Below are positions 26,271 through 36,069 of a stretch of DNA of 64,000 nt, piece after piece. Source of the stretch: Planctomycetota bacterium (GTDB lineage: Bacteria > Planctomycetota > Phycisphaerae > Phycisphaerales > UBA5793); the NCBI GenBank assembly GCA_963205185.1, contig CAUJHZ010000047.1, positions 62,001 to 126,000 of the forward strand, in the 5' to 3' direction. Positions within the stretch are counted from its first letter, which is position 1. Every line of letters begins with the position of its first letter. The position numbers were made by a program, and so were the translations under genes. The notes beneath the pieces were generated by a model. It searched no databases, was not told the DNA's origin, and was given only the letters and a program-made list of their open reading frames with translations.

Positions 26271-26924
26271 ATGACAGACTGCAACCTGGCCGACATCACC
26301 CTGGTCATCGACCGCAGCGGCTCGATGAGACACGTTCGCGCCGAAGCGGAATCGGGAGTCAACGCTTTCATCCGCGAGCAGGCCGCCGCCCGCGGGCAGG
26401 CCAACCTGACGCTGGTCCAGTTCGACGCGGAGTATGACTTTGTGCATCGCGGCGTGCCGATCGGCGCCGTGCCGCCTTACACGCTTGAACCGCGCGGCTG
26501 CACGGCGTTGCTCGACGCCGTCGGGCGCGCCATCACCGAAGCCGGCGAGCGGCTCGCGGCCGTGCCGGAAGAGGCCCGGCCCGGGCTGGTGGTGTTCGCC
26601 ATCGTAACCGACGGCCACGAGAACAGCAGCCGCGAATTCACCAGGCAGCAGGTGCGCGAGATGATCACGCACCAGCGGCAGGTCTACAACTGGCAGTTCG
26701 TTTTCCTGTGCGTGGATGACGACGCATTCGACGAGGCCGTCGATATGGGCGTCGACCGGGCGGCCATGACCAAGTACGAGAAGATTGACACGAGTCGAGC
26801 CTACAGCGTCCTGTCCCGCGCCGTGATTCGAGGGCGAACCGGCGCGATGGAGCATGATCGCCAGTCGATCGAGATTCTGGATTCAGAGCGGCAGGAGTTG
26901 CAGCCGCAGCCCCCTTCGAAGTAG
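26271..26924 (+). CDS. von Willebrand factor A domain protein
   Basis: A 217-aa soluble protein that is one vWA domain. The metal-ion-dependent adhesion site is complete: DRSGSMR (14-20), CTALLDAVG and IVTDGHENS. No signal peptide is seen, so it is cytoplasmic. Stand-alone vWA proteins of this type work with MoxR-type AAA+ ATPases, TerY-like stress proteins or kinases, none of which is adjacent. GAGGAG is 7 nt before the ATG. Confidence 0.9.
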   Translation: MTDCNLADITLVIDRSGSMRHVRAEAESGVNAFIREQAAARGQANLTLVQFDAEYDFVHRGVPIGAVPPYTLEPRGCTALLDAVGRAITEAGERLAAVPEEARPGLVVFAIVTDGHENSSREFTRQQVREMITHQRQVYNWQFVFLCVDDDAFDEAVDMGVDRAAMTKYEKIDTSRAYSVLSRAVIRGRTGAMEHDRQSIEILDSERQELQPQPPSK

Positions 26925-27006
26925 TGCGGGGCAAAATCCGTTCAAGTCCATCAGGCGCGCCCCGTCGGCTCAACCCGGCGGGGCGCTTCGCCTCATGCCC
27001 CGGCCA

Positions 27007-27657
27007 TCAACGTTGCGGGTACTCCGCCGGAAGCGGCTCGGGGCGCCAGGTGCGGCGCTGGAGGTCGTCTTCCTTGAGCAGGTCGGCGCCGCCGTCGGCG
27101 ACGTGCTGATCGCCGTACATGAAGTTCACCTGCTCGTTGTGGCGCGGCGAAAGGTCCAGTCCGCGCACCATGAGGCGATAGGGACTGTCGGCGAAGATGA
27201 GATCGATTCCCGTGATGCGGTCGGGCTTGATGCCTCGGAAGCGCCAGTTGAGCCCGTAACTCTGCTCGCTCGTCGGGATGGCCTGCGGACAGGGAATGCG
27301 CCAACTCGGCGGCTGGGCGGGCGCAGCATTCTCTGCCTCGAGCAGTTTGCTGGCGAAGTCTCTCGATCCCGGCGGCGGCTGCTGGCCGAAGCCGAACGTG
27401 CCGCGATAACCGTGGTCCGACCGATCGGCCACGGTCTCGAATCGCGCCGGCTGCAGGTCATATGCGGACCCGGCCCAGCGATCGAGATCCCAGGCCTGCT
27501 CGAAATGCAGCAGGCCCAGTTCGCGCAGGTTGGAAGCGCACAACGTGGTGCGCGAGGCGGTTCGGGCGCTGGCCAGGGCGGGTGCGAAGAGCCCGACGAG
27601 CAGCGCGATGACGCCGATGACGATGAGCAGTTCGAGCAGCGTGAAGCCTCGGCGCAT
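27007..27657 (-). CDS. Type II/IV pseudopilin-like protein with prepilin cleavage site
   Basis: 216 aa. The N-terminus MRRGFTLLELLIVIGVIALL is a classic prepilin signal, with cleavage after Gly4 and Glu at +5. The globular part ends with RHNEQVNFMYGDQHV, resembling the H-x9-DG tail signature of planctomycete DUF1559/pseudopilin proteins. GGAGG is 7 nt before the ATG at 27657. It is probably part of a minor pseudopilin set whose other members are elsewhere. Confidence 0.9.
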   Translation of the reverse strand: MRRGFTLLELLIVIGVIALLVGLFAPALASARTASRTTLCASNLRELGLLHFEQAWDLDRWAGSAYDLQPARFETVADRSDHGYRGTFGFGQQPPPGSRDFASKLLEAENAAPAQPPSWRIPCPQAIPTSEQSYGLNWRFRGIKPDRITGIDLIFADSPYRLMVRGLDLSPRHNEQVNFMYGDQHVADGGADLLKEDDLQRRTWRPEPLPAEYPQR

Positions 27658-27820
27658 GATGCCACCTCCAGCCGGCGCCGCGATGCGTGCGCTTCGGATG
27701 TCGTTGCATCGGAAGAGTTTGCCCGGCGTTGAAGGGGCAGCCGGCAATTCGGGGCGCACCGGCAGCGCCGCTGCTGATCTGGATCGAGCCTGCGGGTTGC
27801 GCCAGCCGGGTGTTATCGGA

Positions 27821-29584
27821 TCAGCCGGGCCTGGGACGCTGGCCCGAGGACAGGCGCGCCGCCTTGAGCACCTCGTCGAGGAGTTGATCGACCTGGAACG
27901 GCTTGAACAGCACGCACTGCAGCCCTTCCTGGCTGGCACGGACGATCGAGTGGTGCGGGTCGTAGCCGAAGCCGGTCATCAGGATCACCGGCACGCGTTC
28001 ATCGAGCCGGCGCGCGGCGGCGAAAACCTGATAGCCGTTCTGGTCCGGCATTGAAATGTCTGAGATCACCAGATCGACCTCGCCCGCAGACGATCGGCCG
28101 AGCAGATCGATCGCCTGCTGCCCGCTCTCGCACACCGTCACCAGGCAGCCGCGCCTGCTCAGCACGGCCTGGATTGTCTCGCGAATGTTCGGCTCGTCGT
28201 CGGCCACGAGCACGTGCTTGTTGAGCAGCAGCGGATCGATCTCCGAGTTCTCGATCGCTTCCTGAATGCCGAGGATGCTCTTGGGGCCCTTGGCGACGTC
28301 TTCCACCTTGCGCCGCACGAGGCCCACGAGCTTGAGCACGCGATCGACGTGCTTGAGCGCCACGGGATCGGTAATCAGCCTCTCGCGCAGCGCCTCGGCC
28401 TCGGCGGTGATGTCATTGAGCGGATGGCTGATCTCGCCGATCACGTTCACGGCCACGGTGCCGCTCGTCGTCACGCGCTCGACCACAAGCAGATCGAGGA
28501 TGTTCAGCGCCAGAGCGATGTAGCGGCCGAAGATCTCGGCGATCTGCCGATCGTCCTCGCTGAACGCCCCGGGACTGAGCGATTCGATGTTGAACACGCC
28601 GATCACCTGATCGTGCAGGCGCAGCGGCACGCTCAGGCTGCTGGCGGCGTTGTCGAGGCCCGGCAGGTAGCGCGGGTCGTTCTGCACGTCGTGGCAGATG
28701 TAGCTGCGCCCCGTCGCGGCGACGTAGCCCGAGATGCCGTTGCCCGTCGTCTCGGCGCGCAGGTCGTAGTCGGCCACTGACTGCGGCATCCCCACCGTCA
28801 TGACCGGCAGCAGGCGCTTACTCTCTTTTTCGAGCAGGTAGATGTTGAAATGATCGAAGTGCATCAACTCGCGGGTGAAGTTGATGATCTTCTCTTCGAG
28901 CAGGGTGAGGCGCTGGGCCGTGTTGAGCGAGGAAACAGCCTCGGACTCGATGCGCACCAGTTCGCTCCCGGCCGCGTCGATCGCGTCGAGTTGCTGCTGC
29001 AGTCGTCGGCTCTTGGTCGTGTCCCAGACGATGGCGAGGATGCGCAGCCCGTCGCCCGTGCCGCGGCTCGTGTCGATCACCGGCGAAGCGATCATTTCGT
29101 AGAAGCGATTGTCCTCGGTCTGGAAGGCGAAGCGGCGGCTGGAGTCTTCGTTGAGTTCCACCTGCTCGGAGAACAGCCGCGCCGTCTCCTGGCAGGTCCG
29201 CTCGACCTTGCGCGTGACGGATCCGTTGAACTGCTGGTACTTGCGGTTCGCCCAGACGAGATTGCCGGCCGAGTCGCACAGGCACACGCCCTCGCCCAGC
29301 GCGCTGAGCAGCGTGCCGGTCTGCCCCTCGGCCAGGGCGCGCTCGAGGGGCATGAGGCTGGAGGGATCGGCCAGGACGAGCGATCCCGTCGCCGCGTCCT
29401 GAGCCGCCTCCGCGTCGCCGACGAAGCGGAGGTCAAAGTGCTGGCACAGACTTGCCGCGATTCTCGAATTCGGTTCGATCGCGCCGTCGAGGATGAGCAG
29501 ACGCGGCCGCCCCTCGGTCTTGAGCGGCTCGGCGCCGTTCGGCTGGTCCTTGGCGCTCTCGGTGGAATGCTTCGTTTCAGCCAT
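27821..29584 (-). CDS. PAS-GAF-histidine-box-receiver signalling protein lacking a kinase ATPase domain
   Basis: 587 aa, cytoplasmic. A receiver-like or pseudo-REC N-terminus (about 25-80) is followed by a PAS domain (about 85-200, VCLCDSAGNLVWANRKY), a GAF domain (about 235-385), a helical HisKA-like segment with GEISHPLNDI, and a C-terminal receiver domain (about 460-580). The receiver has VLVADDEPNIR, DLVISDISMPD (phospho-Asp), MTGFG and FKPF. No HATPase_c (N/G boxes) lies between the His segment and the receiver. It probably receives phosphate from another kinase, or is degraded from a hybrid kinase. ATG 29584 is chosen because the domains start just after it. Confidence 0.85.
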   Translation of the reverse strand: MAETKHSTESAKDQPNGAEPLKTEGRPRLLILDGAIEPNSRIAASLCQHFDLRFVGDAEAAQDAATGSLVLADPSSLMPLERALAEGQTGTLLSALGEGVCLCDSAGNLVWANRKYQQFNGSVTRKVERTCQETARLFSEQVELNEDSSRRFAFQTEDNRFYEMIASPVIDTSRGTGDGLRILAIVWDTTKSRRLQQQLDAIDAAGSELVRIESEAVSSLNTAQRLTLLEEKIINFTRELMHFDHFNIYLLEKESKRLLPVMTVGMPQSVADYDLRAETTGNGISGYVAATGRSYICHDVQNDPRYLPGLDNAASSLSVPLRLHDQVIGVFNIESLSPGAFSEDDRQIAEIFGRYIALALNILDLLVVERVTTSGTVAVNVIGEISHPLNDITAEAEALRERLITDPVALKHVDRVLKLVGLVRRKVEDVAKGPKSILGIQEAIENSEIDPLLLNKHVLVADDEPNIRETIQAVLSRRGCLVTVCESGQQAIDLLGRSSAGEVDLVISDISMPDQNGYQVFAAARRLDERVPVILMTGFGYDPHHSIVRASQEGLQCVLFKPFQVDQLLDEVLKAARLSSGQRPRPG

Positions 29585-29809
29585 ACGCGGTCTGGTCCGC
29601 CCTCCGGTGACGCGGCGTTCGTCCTCGATCCGCTCGGGGCGGAGGGGCAGTGTAGAATCACCGCCGCGTCGGGCAATGATACGAGCGCGGCGGGTCCGGC
29701 GGGTTGGATTGTGCCGGTTCGCGGCGGCTCGTGCGTCCCGGGGAACTCCGAGCCCGGATCGCAGGCGGGCAACGGTGGTGGCCCATTCCAGGTAAGTGAG
29801 GTTCCATGC

Positions 29810-30760
29810 ATGATCGAGATTGATCATCTCACGAAGTGCTATGGCTCTTTTCGCGCGGTGGGCGACGTCTCGCTGAGCATCCCCGACGGCCAGGTGCTCG
29901 GCCTGCTCGGCCCCAACGGCGCAGGAAAGACCACGATGATCCGCGTCATGACCGGCTATCTCCCCCCCACCAGCGGCCGCGCCTCGGTCGAGGGCTTTGA
30001 CAGCGTCACCCAGTCGCACGAGGTGCGCCGGCGGCTCGGCTACCTGCCCGAATCCAACCCGCTCTACGGCGAGATGCGCGTCGTCGAATACCTCGACTTC
30101 CGCGGCCGCATCTTCGGCCTCTCGCGCGAGACGCGGCGCAAGGCGGTGGATCGCGTCGTCGAACGATGCTGGCTCAAGGAGATGCGCCGGCGGCAGATCG
30201 GGCGCCTGAGCAAAGGCTACCGCCAGCGCGTCGGCCTCGCCGCGGCAATGCTCCACCAGCCGCCGGTGCTCGTGCTCGACGAGCCGACCTCCGGCCTCGA
30301 TCCAATCCAGATCCGCGAGACGCGGCACCTGATTCGCGAACTCGCCGGCGATCACACCATGGTCCTCTCGAGCCACATTCTGCCCGAAGTCGAAGTCACC
30401 TGCGATCGGATCGTCATCATCGCGCGCGGCGGCATCCGGGCCGACGGCACGGTGGACCAACTCAAGCACAAAGCCGGCGACACGCAGCACTACGTGCTCG
30501 AAGTCAAGCCCCCCGGCGGCGCCGACGGCTCGATCCGCGACGCGATCGGTCGGATTCCCGGCGTGTCGCGCGTCGATGAGACGAACATCGACGGCTGGAC
30601 GCGGTATGAGATTACCGGCGCCTCGAGCAGCGCGGACCTGCGCGAGCCGCTGGGCCGGCTCGTGGCCGAGTCGGCCCTGCCCTGCCGCGAACTGCATCGC
30701 GAGTCGGGCTCACTCGAGCAGTTGTTCGTTCGGATCACCTCGGAGGTGGATGCATCATGA
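29810..30760 (+). CDS. ABC transporter ATPase, GldA-like
   Basis: 316 aa. Walker A LLGPNGAGKTTMIRVMTGYL (39-47 region), signature LSKGYRQRVGLAAAML and Walker B VLVLDEPTSGLDP are all intact. The C-terminal extension (about 230-316) matches the GldA/NatA type that partners a single membrane permease. The SD AAGTGAGG precedes ATG 29810. The stop overlaps the permease start by 4 bp. Confidence 0.93.
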   Translation: MIEIDHLTKCYGSFRAVGDVSLSIPDGQVLGLLGPNGAGKTTMIRVMTGYLPPTSGRASVEGFDSVTQSHEVRRRLGYLPESNPLYGEMRVVEYLDFRGRIFGLSRETRRKAVDRVVERCWLKEMRRRQIGRLSKGYRQRVGLAAAMLHQPPVLVLDEPTSGLDPIQIRETRHLIRELAGDHTMVLSSHILPEVEVTCDRIVIIARGGIRADGTVDQLKHKAGDTQHYVLEVKPPGGADGSIRDAIGRIPGVSRVDETNIDGWTRYEITGASSSADLREPLGRLVAESALPCRELHRESGSLEQLFVRITSEVDAS

Positions 30761-31476
30761 GCCAGATGCTGGCCATCGCCCGCCGCGAATTCCTGTCGTA
30801 CTTCAGCACGTCGGTAGGCTATGTCGTACTCGCTCTGTACCTGCTCGTGAGCGGTCTGATCTTCGCGCTCTCGGTGCTGCACACAGGCGTCGAGGCGTCG
30901 ATGCGGCCGTTCTTCGATCTCTCGTTCTTCCTGCTGCTGTTCATCGCGCCGGCAATTTCGATGCGGCTGCTCAGCGAGGAGATGCGCCTGGGCACGATCG
31001 AGTCGCTCATGACCTGCCCGGTGAGTGATACGCAGGTCGTGATCGGCAAGTGGATCGGGGCGGTGGGCTTCTTTCTGGCCATGCTGGCCCCGACGCTGCT
31101 CTACCCGCTCGTGCTCGAGTGGTATTCGGCGCCGGACTACGGTTCGATCTTCGCCGGCTACTTCGGCCTCGTGCTCATCGGCGGGCTCTATCTCGCGCTG
31201 GGGACGCTGGCGTCTTCCATCTGGCCCAGTCAGATCCTCGCGTATCTGGTCGCGGTGTTCTTCTGGCTGCTCGTGGTCGGGCTGACCAGCTGGCTGCCGC
31301 GCTTCGTCGGCGAGCCATGGTCATCCATCCTGTATCGAATGAGCATCGATCTGCGCTACAGCAATGATTTCTCAAAGGGAGTGATCGACACCTCGACGAT
31401 CGTTTACTTTGTTTCGGGCATGGTGATCTTCCTGGTGGCGGCAGTCAAAATCGTGGAGTCGCGACGATGGCGGTAA
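30757..31476 (+). CDS. ABC-2 type permease, GldF-like
   Basis: A 239-aa membrane protein with six hydrophobic segments. GldF-like features are the N-terminal ARREFLSYFSTSVGYVVLA and the EEMRLGTIESLMTCPVSD loop. It pairs with the upstream ATPase and the downstream GldG-like protein. In Bacteroidota this trio supports gliding; here it may export or energise an envelope process. Overlaps both neighbours. Confidence 0.92.
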   Translation: MSQMLAIARREFLSYFSTSVGYVVLALYLLVSGLIFALSVLHTGVEASMRPFFDLSFFLLLFIAPAISMRLLSEEMRLGTIESLMTCPVSDTQVVIGKWIGAVGFFLAMLAPTLLYPLVLEWYSAPDYGSIFAGYFGLVLIGGLYLALGTLASSIWPSQILAYLVAVFFWLLVVGLTSWLPRFVGEPWSSILYRMSIDLRYSNDFSKGVIDTSTIVYFVSGMVIFLVAAVKIVESRRWR

Positions 31477-33650
31477 GCAAGAACAACTCTCAGAAGGCGC
31501 CGCCGCAGGAGACGGCTTCGAGCAGGCGGCTCAAGTACGGCCTGAGCGTCGGCGTGCTGCTGTTGTCGCTGCTCATCATTCTCGGCGTGCTCAACTGGCT
31601 CGCCTCCGACGCCGCCTATCGCGTCGACCTGACCGAGCGCGGCCGGTACTCGATCAGCCAGCAGACGCGCAACCTGCTCAAGTCGCTCGACGAAAGCGTC
31701 ACCATCACCCTGCTCTTCGCCGAGAGCGATCCGACGCTCAACACCGATGAGCAGCGGCTCGTCGCGTCGCAGCGGCGCGAGGTGGAAGATGTGCTGCGCG
31801 AACTGCGCAACAAGAGCGAAAAGATCGAAGTCGTCCGCATCGATCCCACCGATCATCGCACGATCACGCAGTACGACGAACTCATCGCCCGGCTCAAGGA
31901 CATCTACGCCGAGGAGTCGGCGGCGTACGAAGCGGCCGCGAAGGAAGGCCAGGCCGCACTCGAGCGCCTCGCGAACTTCGCCTCCGCACAAGCCGAGACG
32001 CTTATCGGTGCGATGGGCGAGCTGCCCTCCGACCACGTCTCGCGGCGCGACTTTCAGACCATCACGCTCGTGCTCTCTTCCGTGATCCCGCGCGAGAGCC
32101 AGGCGGCAATCGAGGCGATCGACGAATCGCTCAAGGACTCGCCGATGACGGGCGCGCCTTTTCCCGATCTGGCCGGCGCGGTTTCGATCGTACGGGCCGG
32201 CGCCGAGCGGGCCAGCACGCTCAGCCAGATCGCCGACTTTTTCGAGCAGTCCATCGACGCGGGCACGCTGCCCGAGTCGCTCGCGGGCAAACTTCAGCCG
32301 ACAATCCAGCCGTACCGCGACATGGCCTCGTCGCTGCTTGATGAGAAAGAGAAGATCGACGACCTCAAGCCGCTCGAACTGAGCAAGATCAACTCCGCTC
32401 TGCGCTCGCGCAACTGCGTGCTGCTGACGAGCCCGACGCGCGCGACGGTGCTGTCCTACAGCCGGCTCTTCCCGCCGCCGGGCGCGCAGCAGGCCGCCCA
32501 AGAAGCCACCGCCGGCGTGCGCCGCTTTGCGGGTGAAACCGTGCTCGCATCGGGCATCCGCCAACTCATGCTCACCGACCGGCCCAAGGTGATTCTCTGC
32601 CACTCCGAGCAGGCGCCGACGATCCTCTCCGGCCGGCCCGATCGCCTCGATCTGGCCTCCGTCGCGAGCCAGTTGCGCGACCTGGGCTTTGACGTGCAGG
32701 AGTGGAACGTGAACTCCGGCCCGCGCCCGACGGTTCAACAGACGACCGGCCAGCCGGTCTGGGTCATCCTGCCTCCGGCGCCGAGTGGCCAGCAGATGAT
32801 GGCCGGCGGCGAACTGGCGGACGCCGCCAAGCAGCTCGTCGCCGAAGGCGCCAACGTGATGATGAACTTCTTTCCGAGCTTCGTTGCCGGTCTCGGCCAG
32901 CAGGATCCCTGGAACGCAGCGATCGAACCGCTGGGCGTCACCGCCGACACGGGCCAGATCATCGTCGAGCAGATCCCCATGCCCACCGGCCCGCCTCAGA
33001 CCGATCCGACGCACGTGTTCGTCGATTTCCTCAGCGAGAACCCGATCGCCACGGCCGTGCGCGGCGAACCGACGCAGCTCAGTCTCATGGTCCCGCTGCA
33101 ATTCGACGACGGCACGCCGAAAGACAAGAGCCCATCGGGTGAAGAGACGCAAGGTGAATCATCCGGGCAGCAGCCGACCGCTGATTCCAACGTTCAGCAA
33201 ACGGCGCTGCTGCAGCTCAAGCCCAGCGAGCGCATCTGGGCGACGGACGTGATGAATCTGATGCAGGACGCGGAGATCGATCCGCCAGCGGAAGTGGGCA
33301 AAGCCCCCTACACCGTGGCCGCAGCCGTGGAGCGGCAGGGCGACTTCGGCCTGCAGCGGGCGCTCATCATCGGCTCGGCGCAGTGGTGCTGGACGGGCCA
33401 GGTCGGGCAATACGAACTGACGATGGGTCTGCCGATGTATCCCGGCAACGGCGAACTCTTCGCATCCGGCGTGTGCTGGCTGGCGTATCTCGATGAACTC
33501 ATCGCCCGCAGCCCGCGCGCCGAATCCGTCGCCCGCATCGAAGACCTTGGCCCCGGCGCGCAGATTTTCTGGCGCTGGGCATTGATCGGCGGCCTGCCGG
33601 TGTTGAGCCTTGTGGCGGGCATCTTCGTCGCCGTCAGCCGGCGAGGCTAG
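31467..33650 (+). CDS. GldG-like ABC transporter auxiliary protein
   Basis: A 727-aa protein with an N-terminal membrane segment (24-44, GLSVGVLLLSLLIILGVLNW) and a C-terminal one (FWRWALIGGLPVLSLVAGIFVA). A large extracytoplasmic part lies between them. The segment after TM1, YRVDLTERGRYSISQQTRNLL, is the marker of the GldG/'ABC-type uncharacterised transport' family. It overlaps the permease by 10 bp and likely forms a complex with it. Confidence 0.9.
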   Translation: MAVSKNNSQKAPPQETASSRRLKYGLSVGVLLLSLLIILGVLNWLASDAAYRVDLTERGRYSISQQTRNLLKSLDESVTITLLFAESDPTLNTDEQRLVASQRREVEDVLRELRNKSEKIEVVRIDPTDHRTITQYDELIARLKDIYAEESAAYEAAAKEGQAALERLANFASAQAETLIGAMGELPSDHVSRRDFQTITLVLSSVIPRESQAAIEAIDESLKDSPMTGAPFPDLAGAVSIVRAGAERASTLSQIADFFEQSIDAGTLPESLAGKLQPTIQPYRDMASSLLDEKEKIDDLKPLELSKINSALRSRNCVLLTSPTRATVLSYSRLFPPPGAQQAAQEATAGVRRFAGETVLASGIRQLMLTDRPKVILCHSEQAPTILSGRPDRLDLASVASQLRDLGFDVQEWNVNSGPRPTVQQTTGQPVWVILPPAPSGQQMMAGGELADAAKQLVAEGANVMMNFFPSFVAGLGQQDPWNAAIEPLGVTADTGQIIVEQIPMPTGPPQTDPTHVFVDFLSENPIATAVRGEPTQLSLMVPLQFDDGTPKDKSPSGEETQGESSGQQPTADSNVQQTALLQLKPSERIWATDVMNLMQDAEIDPPAEVGKAPYTVAAAVERQGDFGLQRALIIGSAQWCWTGQVGQYELTMGLPMYPGNGELFASGVCWLAYLDELIARSPRAESVARIEDLGPGAQIFWRWALIGGLPVLSLVAGIFVAVSRRG

Positions 33651-33680
33651 CCCGACCGCGCTTCAACTGGAGATCGAGGC

Positions 33681-35120
33681 ATGAACATTCGTCTCACCCT
33701 CATCGTTCTCGTGCTCGCCGTGGTGGCCGGCGTCGTGGCGTTCATCAAACTGCGCAATCCCGGCCCGCCGTCCACGACGCAGCCCGCCGCCGGCACGCGC
33801 CTGCTCAGTCCTGACGAGTTCAATCCTGATGACGTCACGCGCATCAGCGTGGACAAGGGCGACGAGCACGTTGTGTTCGAGTACGACGGCGAGAAGTGGT
33901 GGCAGACCGAGCCCGTGCGCTTCGAAATGGTCACCTGGTCGATCCGCATGCTCTCCACGTCGGCCGCGGACCTCACGATCTCCGAGACGATTCCCGCGCG
34001 CGATCTCGCGGGCGATCTGAGCGCCGCCAAACTCGGCCTCGATCCTGCCATGGCGACCGTGGCCTTTGACGCCGGAGAAAAGCAATTCACGCTGTATCTC
34101 GGGCGGATCGCCGCGGGCGGCAAGGCGTACGCGCGGCTCACGCCCGACGGCGAGGTGAGCGTCGTCGAAGATACGCTCCACCGCCGCGTCTTTGACTCGT
34201 CGCCGCGCGAATGGCGCGTCAAGAATCTCCTCCAGGGCGTCGGCGCGGATGCGTCGCGCATCACCATCGAGCAGAGCGAACCCGGCAGGACCATCAGCCT
34301 CGTCAAGACCGCGAGCAAGTGGCGCCTCACGCTGCCCATCGATACCGCGGCCGACGAGACAGCAGTTTCGCGCCTCATCGGCACACTCGGCTCGCTGCAG
34401 GTCGAGAGTTTCGTCGATGACAATCCCGCCGACCTCGCCGACTTCGGCCTCGACAACCCCTGGGCGACGATCACCGTCGAAACAGACAAGGTCGATTCCG
34501 AAGGCAAGGTGACGACGAAGCGCGAATCGGCGCTGCTGGGCAGCCCGTTTGATCTGCAGGACGCCGCCCGCTACGCCAAACGCGCCGACCAGCCTCCGGT
34601 TGTCAAGGTGCGAGCGAATGACATCAGGATGCTCACGCCCGACCCGGCGTCGCTGGCCTCTCGCGCCGTCGTGACGCTGCCGCGCCAGGACATTCGCGCG
34701 CTCGTCATCGACGGACAGGAAGGCCGCTTCCGCCTCGAGCGCAATCTCGACGCCTGGACGATCACCAACGATGACGGCTCGACGGCGCCTGCGCGCACCG
34801 AAGCAGTGATCAGCCTGCTCGATCAGTTGACGCTGCCCTGCCAGGGTGTGGAGATCGCCGCCCAGGGCGCTGCGGTCGAAGGCAGTTACCTCGGCAAGGT
34901 CGCCGTCGAAGGGTTCAGCAGCGGCACCGTGGCTGAAACGACGTGGTATCGGCGCCAGAAGGATGATGCAGCGCAGCTTGTCCTGGCCGACGGCTCAGGC
35001 GCGCTGCGCTGGCGGCCAATGGTCAATGTTCCCGAACTTGTAGCCGAAACATTCGCAGCCGGCGCCGCCACCGGCGGCGGCGAGTCCGGCGCCACCAACG
35101 AACCCGAGCCCGTTAAGTGA
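33681..35120 (+). CDS. DUF4340 protein
   Basis: 479 aa. One N-terminal membrane segment (6-24) is followed by two large extracytoplasmic DUF4340 repeats. It starts 30 bp after the GldG-like gene and ends 13 bp before the end of the convergent operon. DUF4340 genes commonly follow GldG-like genes; the function is unknown. A possible SD is GGAGA upstream of ATG 33681. Confidence 0.9.
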   Translation: MNIRLTLIVLVLAVVAGVVAFIKLRNPGPPSTTQPAAGTRLLSPDEFNPDDVTRISVDKGDEHVVFEYDGEKWWQTEPVRFEMVTWSIRMLSTSAADLTISETIPARDLAGDLSAAKLGLDPAMATVAFDAGEKQFTLYLGRIAAGGKAYARLTPDGEVSVVEDTLHRRVFDSSPREWRVKNLLQGVGADASRITIEQSEPGRTISLVKTASKWRLTLPIDTAADETAVSRLIGTLGSLQVESFVDDNPADLADFGLDNPWATITVETDKVDSEGKVTTKRESALLGSPFDLQDAARYAKRADQPPVVKVRANDIRMLTPDPASLASRAVVTLPRQDIRALVIDGQEGRFRLERNLDAWTITNDDGSTAPARTEAVISLLDQLTLPCQGVEIAAQGAAVEGSYLGKVAVEGFSSGTVAETTWYRRQKDDAAQLVLADGSGALRWRPMVNVPELVAETFAAGAATGGGESGATNEPEPVK

Positions 35121-35133
35121 TCGAATCGCACCC

Positions 35134-36069
35134 CTACGGCATCGTCCACTGGCCGTCGCGGTAGACGGTGAGCGTCGTGTTGATCTCGTACCAGCGGGGC
35201 AGCATGCTCAGATCGAGGACGGGGCGGGCTCGCGCCTGATCGACGGCCATGCGAGCTGACCACGACGCCTGCTCGCCGGACTGCAGCGCGACTTCAAAGA
35301 GCAGCATCGAATCAAGATCGGTTGGCGCGATGCGTTCGCCGGGCTCGCCGCCGCAGATGTTGCAGATGATAAACTGCTGCCCGCCGCACAGGGCGCACTG
35401 GCCGGGCGAGGCGCCGCCGTGGCACGACGGGCACTTGATGATGCGCTCGTTGCGGCAGGTGGGGCAGCGCGGGTAGTTGCGGCAGAAGGACATGATCTGT
35501 CCGATGGAGCCGAAACTCCGGCCAAACTCCTTGGCCAGCCGCTGCGTCGCGTCGTTGAGTTCGAGCGCGGCCAGCGCCTTTTGCCCGTCGCCCTGGCGAT
35601 AGAAGCCGAGCATCGAAGACAGCAGCGACGCAGCCCGGCGGAACTCGCGCTCCGCCTCTTTCAGGCCCAGCGCTTCAGGCGACTCGACCGTTTCCGAATC
35701 GGACAGCAGCGCCGCCAGCGAGCGCAAATCGCGCTCCTCCATCGACCGGCCGCGGCGCTTTTCAATCTCCGCCAGCGCCAGGCATGCGCTGCGGCCGAAG
35801 CGATCGCCGTCGAACCGCGCCGCGAGGACGAACAGCCGCACGGCCAGGTCGAGTTGGGCCTCGTCGATCGCCTCCTCCCCGAGCAGGAAGTACGCCTCGG
35901 GATCGGAAGGCGACAACTGCTCGAGCCTGGCATCCATGCTCAGCGCGCCCTGATCCGCCGGTGACGACTCCGCCGGCGCGGCCGCAGCCGGGGGCGGCTC
36001 CTGGGCGAGACTCGGTGTGGCCGCCAGAAGCAGCATGGCGCAGAGCGTCGTGATCAAAGCGCGTTGCAT
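35134..36069 (-). CDS. Exported protein with DnaJ-type CxxC repeats (last gene of ExbBD-vWA operon)
   Basis: 311 aa. A signal peptide (1-22, ending PSLAQ) is followed by a low-complexity linker and TPR-like helices (about 45-190). A Cys-rich domain follows (about 205-250) with four CxxC motifs: CPTC, CPSCHGG, CALCGGQ, CNICGGE. The layout resembles the zinc domain of DnaJ (CxxCxGxG repeats). The C-terminal ~60 residues are beta-rich. ATG 36069 overlaps the upstream stop by 1 bp (TGATG). The Cys-rich domain would sit in the periplasm, which is unusual for a DnaJ-type domain. Confidence 0.85.
   Translation of the reverse strand: MQRALITTLCAMLLLAATPSLAQEPPPAAAAPAESSPADQGALSMDARLEQLSPSDPEAYFLLGEEAIDEAQLDLAVRLFVLAARFDGDRFGRSACLALAEIEKRRGRSMEERDLRSLAALLSDSETVESPEALGLKEAEREFRRAASLLSSMLGFYRQGDGQKALAALELNDATQRLAKEFGRSFGSIGQIMSFCRNYPRCPTCRNERIIKCPSCHGGASPGQCALCGGQQFIICNICGGEPGERIAPTDLDSMLLFEVALQSGEQASWSARMAVDQARARPVLDLSMLPRWYEINTTLTVYRDGQWTMP

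Noticed and set aside
29585-30697. Upstream extension of the PAS-GAF protein over the ABC ATPase gene
   Set aside because: That part is antisense to a clear ABC ATPase; the domains begin after ATG 29584.
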